A DNA stretch of 64,000 nucleotides. Source: Tyto alba (lineage: Eukaryota > Chordata > Aves > Strigiformes > Tytonidae). Below, piece after piece: positions 61,879-64,000 of this stretch. The translations under genes were made by a program, and so were the position numbers. Where the stretch lies: positions 26,277,323 through 26,341,322 of the forward strand of contig NW_024881272.1 of the NCBI RefSeq assembly GCF_018691265.1, read 5' to 3'. A model generated the notes under the pieces. The model saw nothing but the letters and a program-made list of their open reading frames with translations. It was not told where the DNA came from and did not search any database. The stretch's first letter is position 1; each line of letters opens with the position of its first letter.

Positions 61879-64000
61879 TTAAATTATTTAAAATCCCTGT
61901 GAACAATAATTCAAGATACTGTAGCTGAAGACCCATGATTTGTTGTAATGTCTGGGTGGTCCTGAGGCAGGAGATGACAACATTAGCTCTTTCCTTTGCC
62001 CTTCTAAGAAATGCTTTGATGATTCTCTAATATCCTAAGCGTATCCTCTCATGATTCTGCACTGGGACAAGGCAATCACAGAGCTGGGATAATGCATCCC
62101 AGTTTTACCCAGGGCCTGGCCCTTGCTAAGGGAGGACAGCTCAGAGCCCTTTGTTTCACCAGTTCTGCCCTGACATCTGAGCCAGGATGTGTTCATGGTA
62201 GTCTAAATAGTGATGTGGGCTCAAAAACATCCACAAACTCACCCCCACCCACTGCACACATCTGGCTGTGTACCTGATTTGTATGCGCAATTAAGGCACT
62301 CATCATCATGGCTCAAATAACCAAGTACTTGTTTCACTGGTCCTTGGACAGATGATGATTGCAGTTTTTACAGCCAAAGTAAGCAAGAAAATCAAGGGTG
62401 CAGACACAGATGGGCTTAGTATTGTAAAAATCTTGGCAGTGATGCAGTCTGTGAAGATTTTTGGGCAACCTGCTGATACACAACACGTAAAGAGTTAATT
62501 TGATGGTGCTGCAACCAGGTGGTTTTGAACCAAATCCCAAGCATGAGCAGAACATCTAACTTCTGTCTGTATTTTGCAAACTGCCTGCTCTCACCCATAC
62601 AGCCCTACATACAAAACAATTTGCATTTTTGGGGTGGTCAAAATCAAAATCCATATTTTATGTCTTGGGTTCAACCTTTCAATTAATTAGAACCAGAGTG
62701 ACTCAGTCTGCCCTCTCCTATATGTACTCAAGTGTTTGGCATTGTGTGGGCCCTATAGCTCAAATATTTTCTGCAGATGCACAGAATTAACCATACATGT
62801 TTAGAAGTGCTTGGGGAACACATACATTCACAGAGATCTATATATTTGACCCTGTCTCTTTCTTGTTAAACACTGTAAAAGATATCGACTTTCCCCTCCA
62901 GATTTTAAAATGATTTAGAATAGGCAGTGGTGGGGAAATACCTAAAACATCCTGTAAAATTAAGTATTTTCTCCAAGTCTGTTCTCTAAGACACACAATT
63001 ATTTCAGCTAAGAAGATGCCTGTGCAATGTATTAAGGAACAGAATGAACAACCAAAATATAAACTGGCTTAATTGGATGTCCAACATACTGCATTTTTTC
63101 CATTTGATTTTAATTTTCTTTTCCTTCTCCCTGTTCTTTTTCCATCTCCGTGTAACAGTTTTTCTCTCCACTTAGTCTGTATCACATTTTTCTCTCTAAT
63201 TCACTGGGCTCACTTTCCTGTTCACTGCTTGTATTTTTCCAGAATCTCTCTTAGTAAGAATAATTAAGGTTGGGTCAGATCTTTGAACCTGTTATTTGGA
63301 GCAGTATTGAATTCAAGCTTCTTCCACTGAACAAAAGCACTGGCTTCTTTTTCTTTCCAACAGACTCACTCTCAAAATATGAAAGGGTTCATAAGGCATA
63401 TCTACCCGGCAGAAATGCCAAGGACATTAAACTGCTGCATTGTCCACATGGTTTAGGGTTCCTCCTGCTGCTTGCAAAGCAACTATGGTGATACCAGCTA
63501 CAGCATAAACACCTTCTCCCCAAGCACTTCCAAACCTTCTGAAAGCCTGGAGAAGCCATTGGTGGCTCATAAAAAGCTGCTCGCTGGCCTGCAGGCCTGG
63601 AAAGGCTGCAACAGCTTTCCCTGCTGGGTATCATAACCTGGACCCTGAAGTGTCTCTGCAGAACTGAGCTTTTGTGAGCACGGCCTGCACCACGTCTCTC
63701 CGCAGTACTGCTGTGTGAGGCATCCCTGACACCCAGCAGCTCACAGGAATAGGCTTGGCTCCCTCGCCTTCCAGTGTCGTGGGCCCAGGCCCCAGGTATA
63801 AAGCTTACTTTGTTCAGTTAAGTTATTCAGGAATTGTAAAGAGGAGATCTGAGTGAAATCAGAATTTGGCCTGGCATTTTCATAATTGCAGGAACCTGGA
63901 TTTTACAGCATTAAAACCATATGAATTTAAATAAATCCTACTTCTCCTTCATCCCAGCTAGCAACTGGACCTAGTCCACAGCTGCCCTTTGGGGTCCTGC

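Larger units (their letters stand above)
58145..64000. other. Non-coding stretch to the right end
   Basis: No gene, RNA gene or further transposon recognised. The block at 58,690-58,960 has paired TGATCA palindromes, ATTATT and TTAATCAAG cores and may be a regulatory element. GC is higher at 59.6-61.6 kb, with overlapping short frames on both strands that lack domains. The block 61,690-61,830 is AT-rich and non-repetitive, just left of an A-rich repeat. The last 2 kb show nothing distinctive. Confidence 0.45.

Overview
The window looks like a piece of a bird nuclear genome, and almost all of it is non-coding. Two old retroelement remnants support this. One is the reverse-oriented 3' end of a CR1-type LINE (about 57.6-58.1 kb). 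The other is a long terminal repeat of a kind common in bird genomes (about 37.5-38.2 kb). They are the only interspersed repeats I recognise in 64 kb, which fits the low repeat load of birds. No bacterial or phage-style gene organisation is present. The many short open frames have no ATG, no recognisable domain, or sit in simple repeats or GC-rich DNA, so they are not called as genes.

Layout. 1-6.2 kb: unremarkable non-coding DNA. 6.17-6.45 kb: a small CpG island with an E-box, a well-placed ATG and a consensus splice donor, possibly a first exon on the + strand. 6.5-9.9 kb: diverged TG/TA simple repeats, poly(A) tracts, a possible regulatory block near 8.5-8.7 kb and a 13-bp hairpin at 8.98-9.01 kb. 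10.0-12.6 kb: a large CpG-rich domain. Two GC-rich shoulders flank AT-rich DNA that still keeps many CpGs. It holds G-runs, long poly(dA:dT) tracts, a homeodomain-type motif cluster and an 18-bp perfect palindrome centred on an E-box. This is the best candidate for a promoter or unmethylated 'valley' of a developmental regulator, but I cannot name a gene.

12.6-64 kb: mostly AT-leaning non-coding DNA with several inverted repeats, possible transcription-factor sites, four copies of a CTCF-core-like 9-mer, and blocks whose composition resembles conserved non-coding elements. Two stretches look exon-like but weak: 51,761-51,906 (+), with splice signals and a predicted membrane segment, and 53,407-53,676 (-), a possible terminal exon of 89 codons.

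The most likely overall picture is a gene-poor regulatory landscape next to a CpG-rich promoter domain. I found no convincing new molecular system. The most useful leads are the CpG/poly(dA:dT) domain, the E-box palindrome, the perfect hairpins and the two exon-like stretches. Everything is read by eye; no alignment or conservation data were available.
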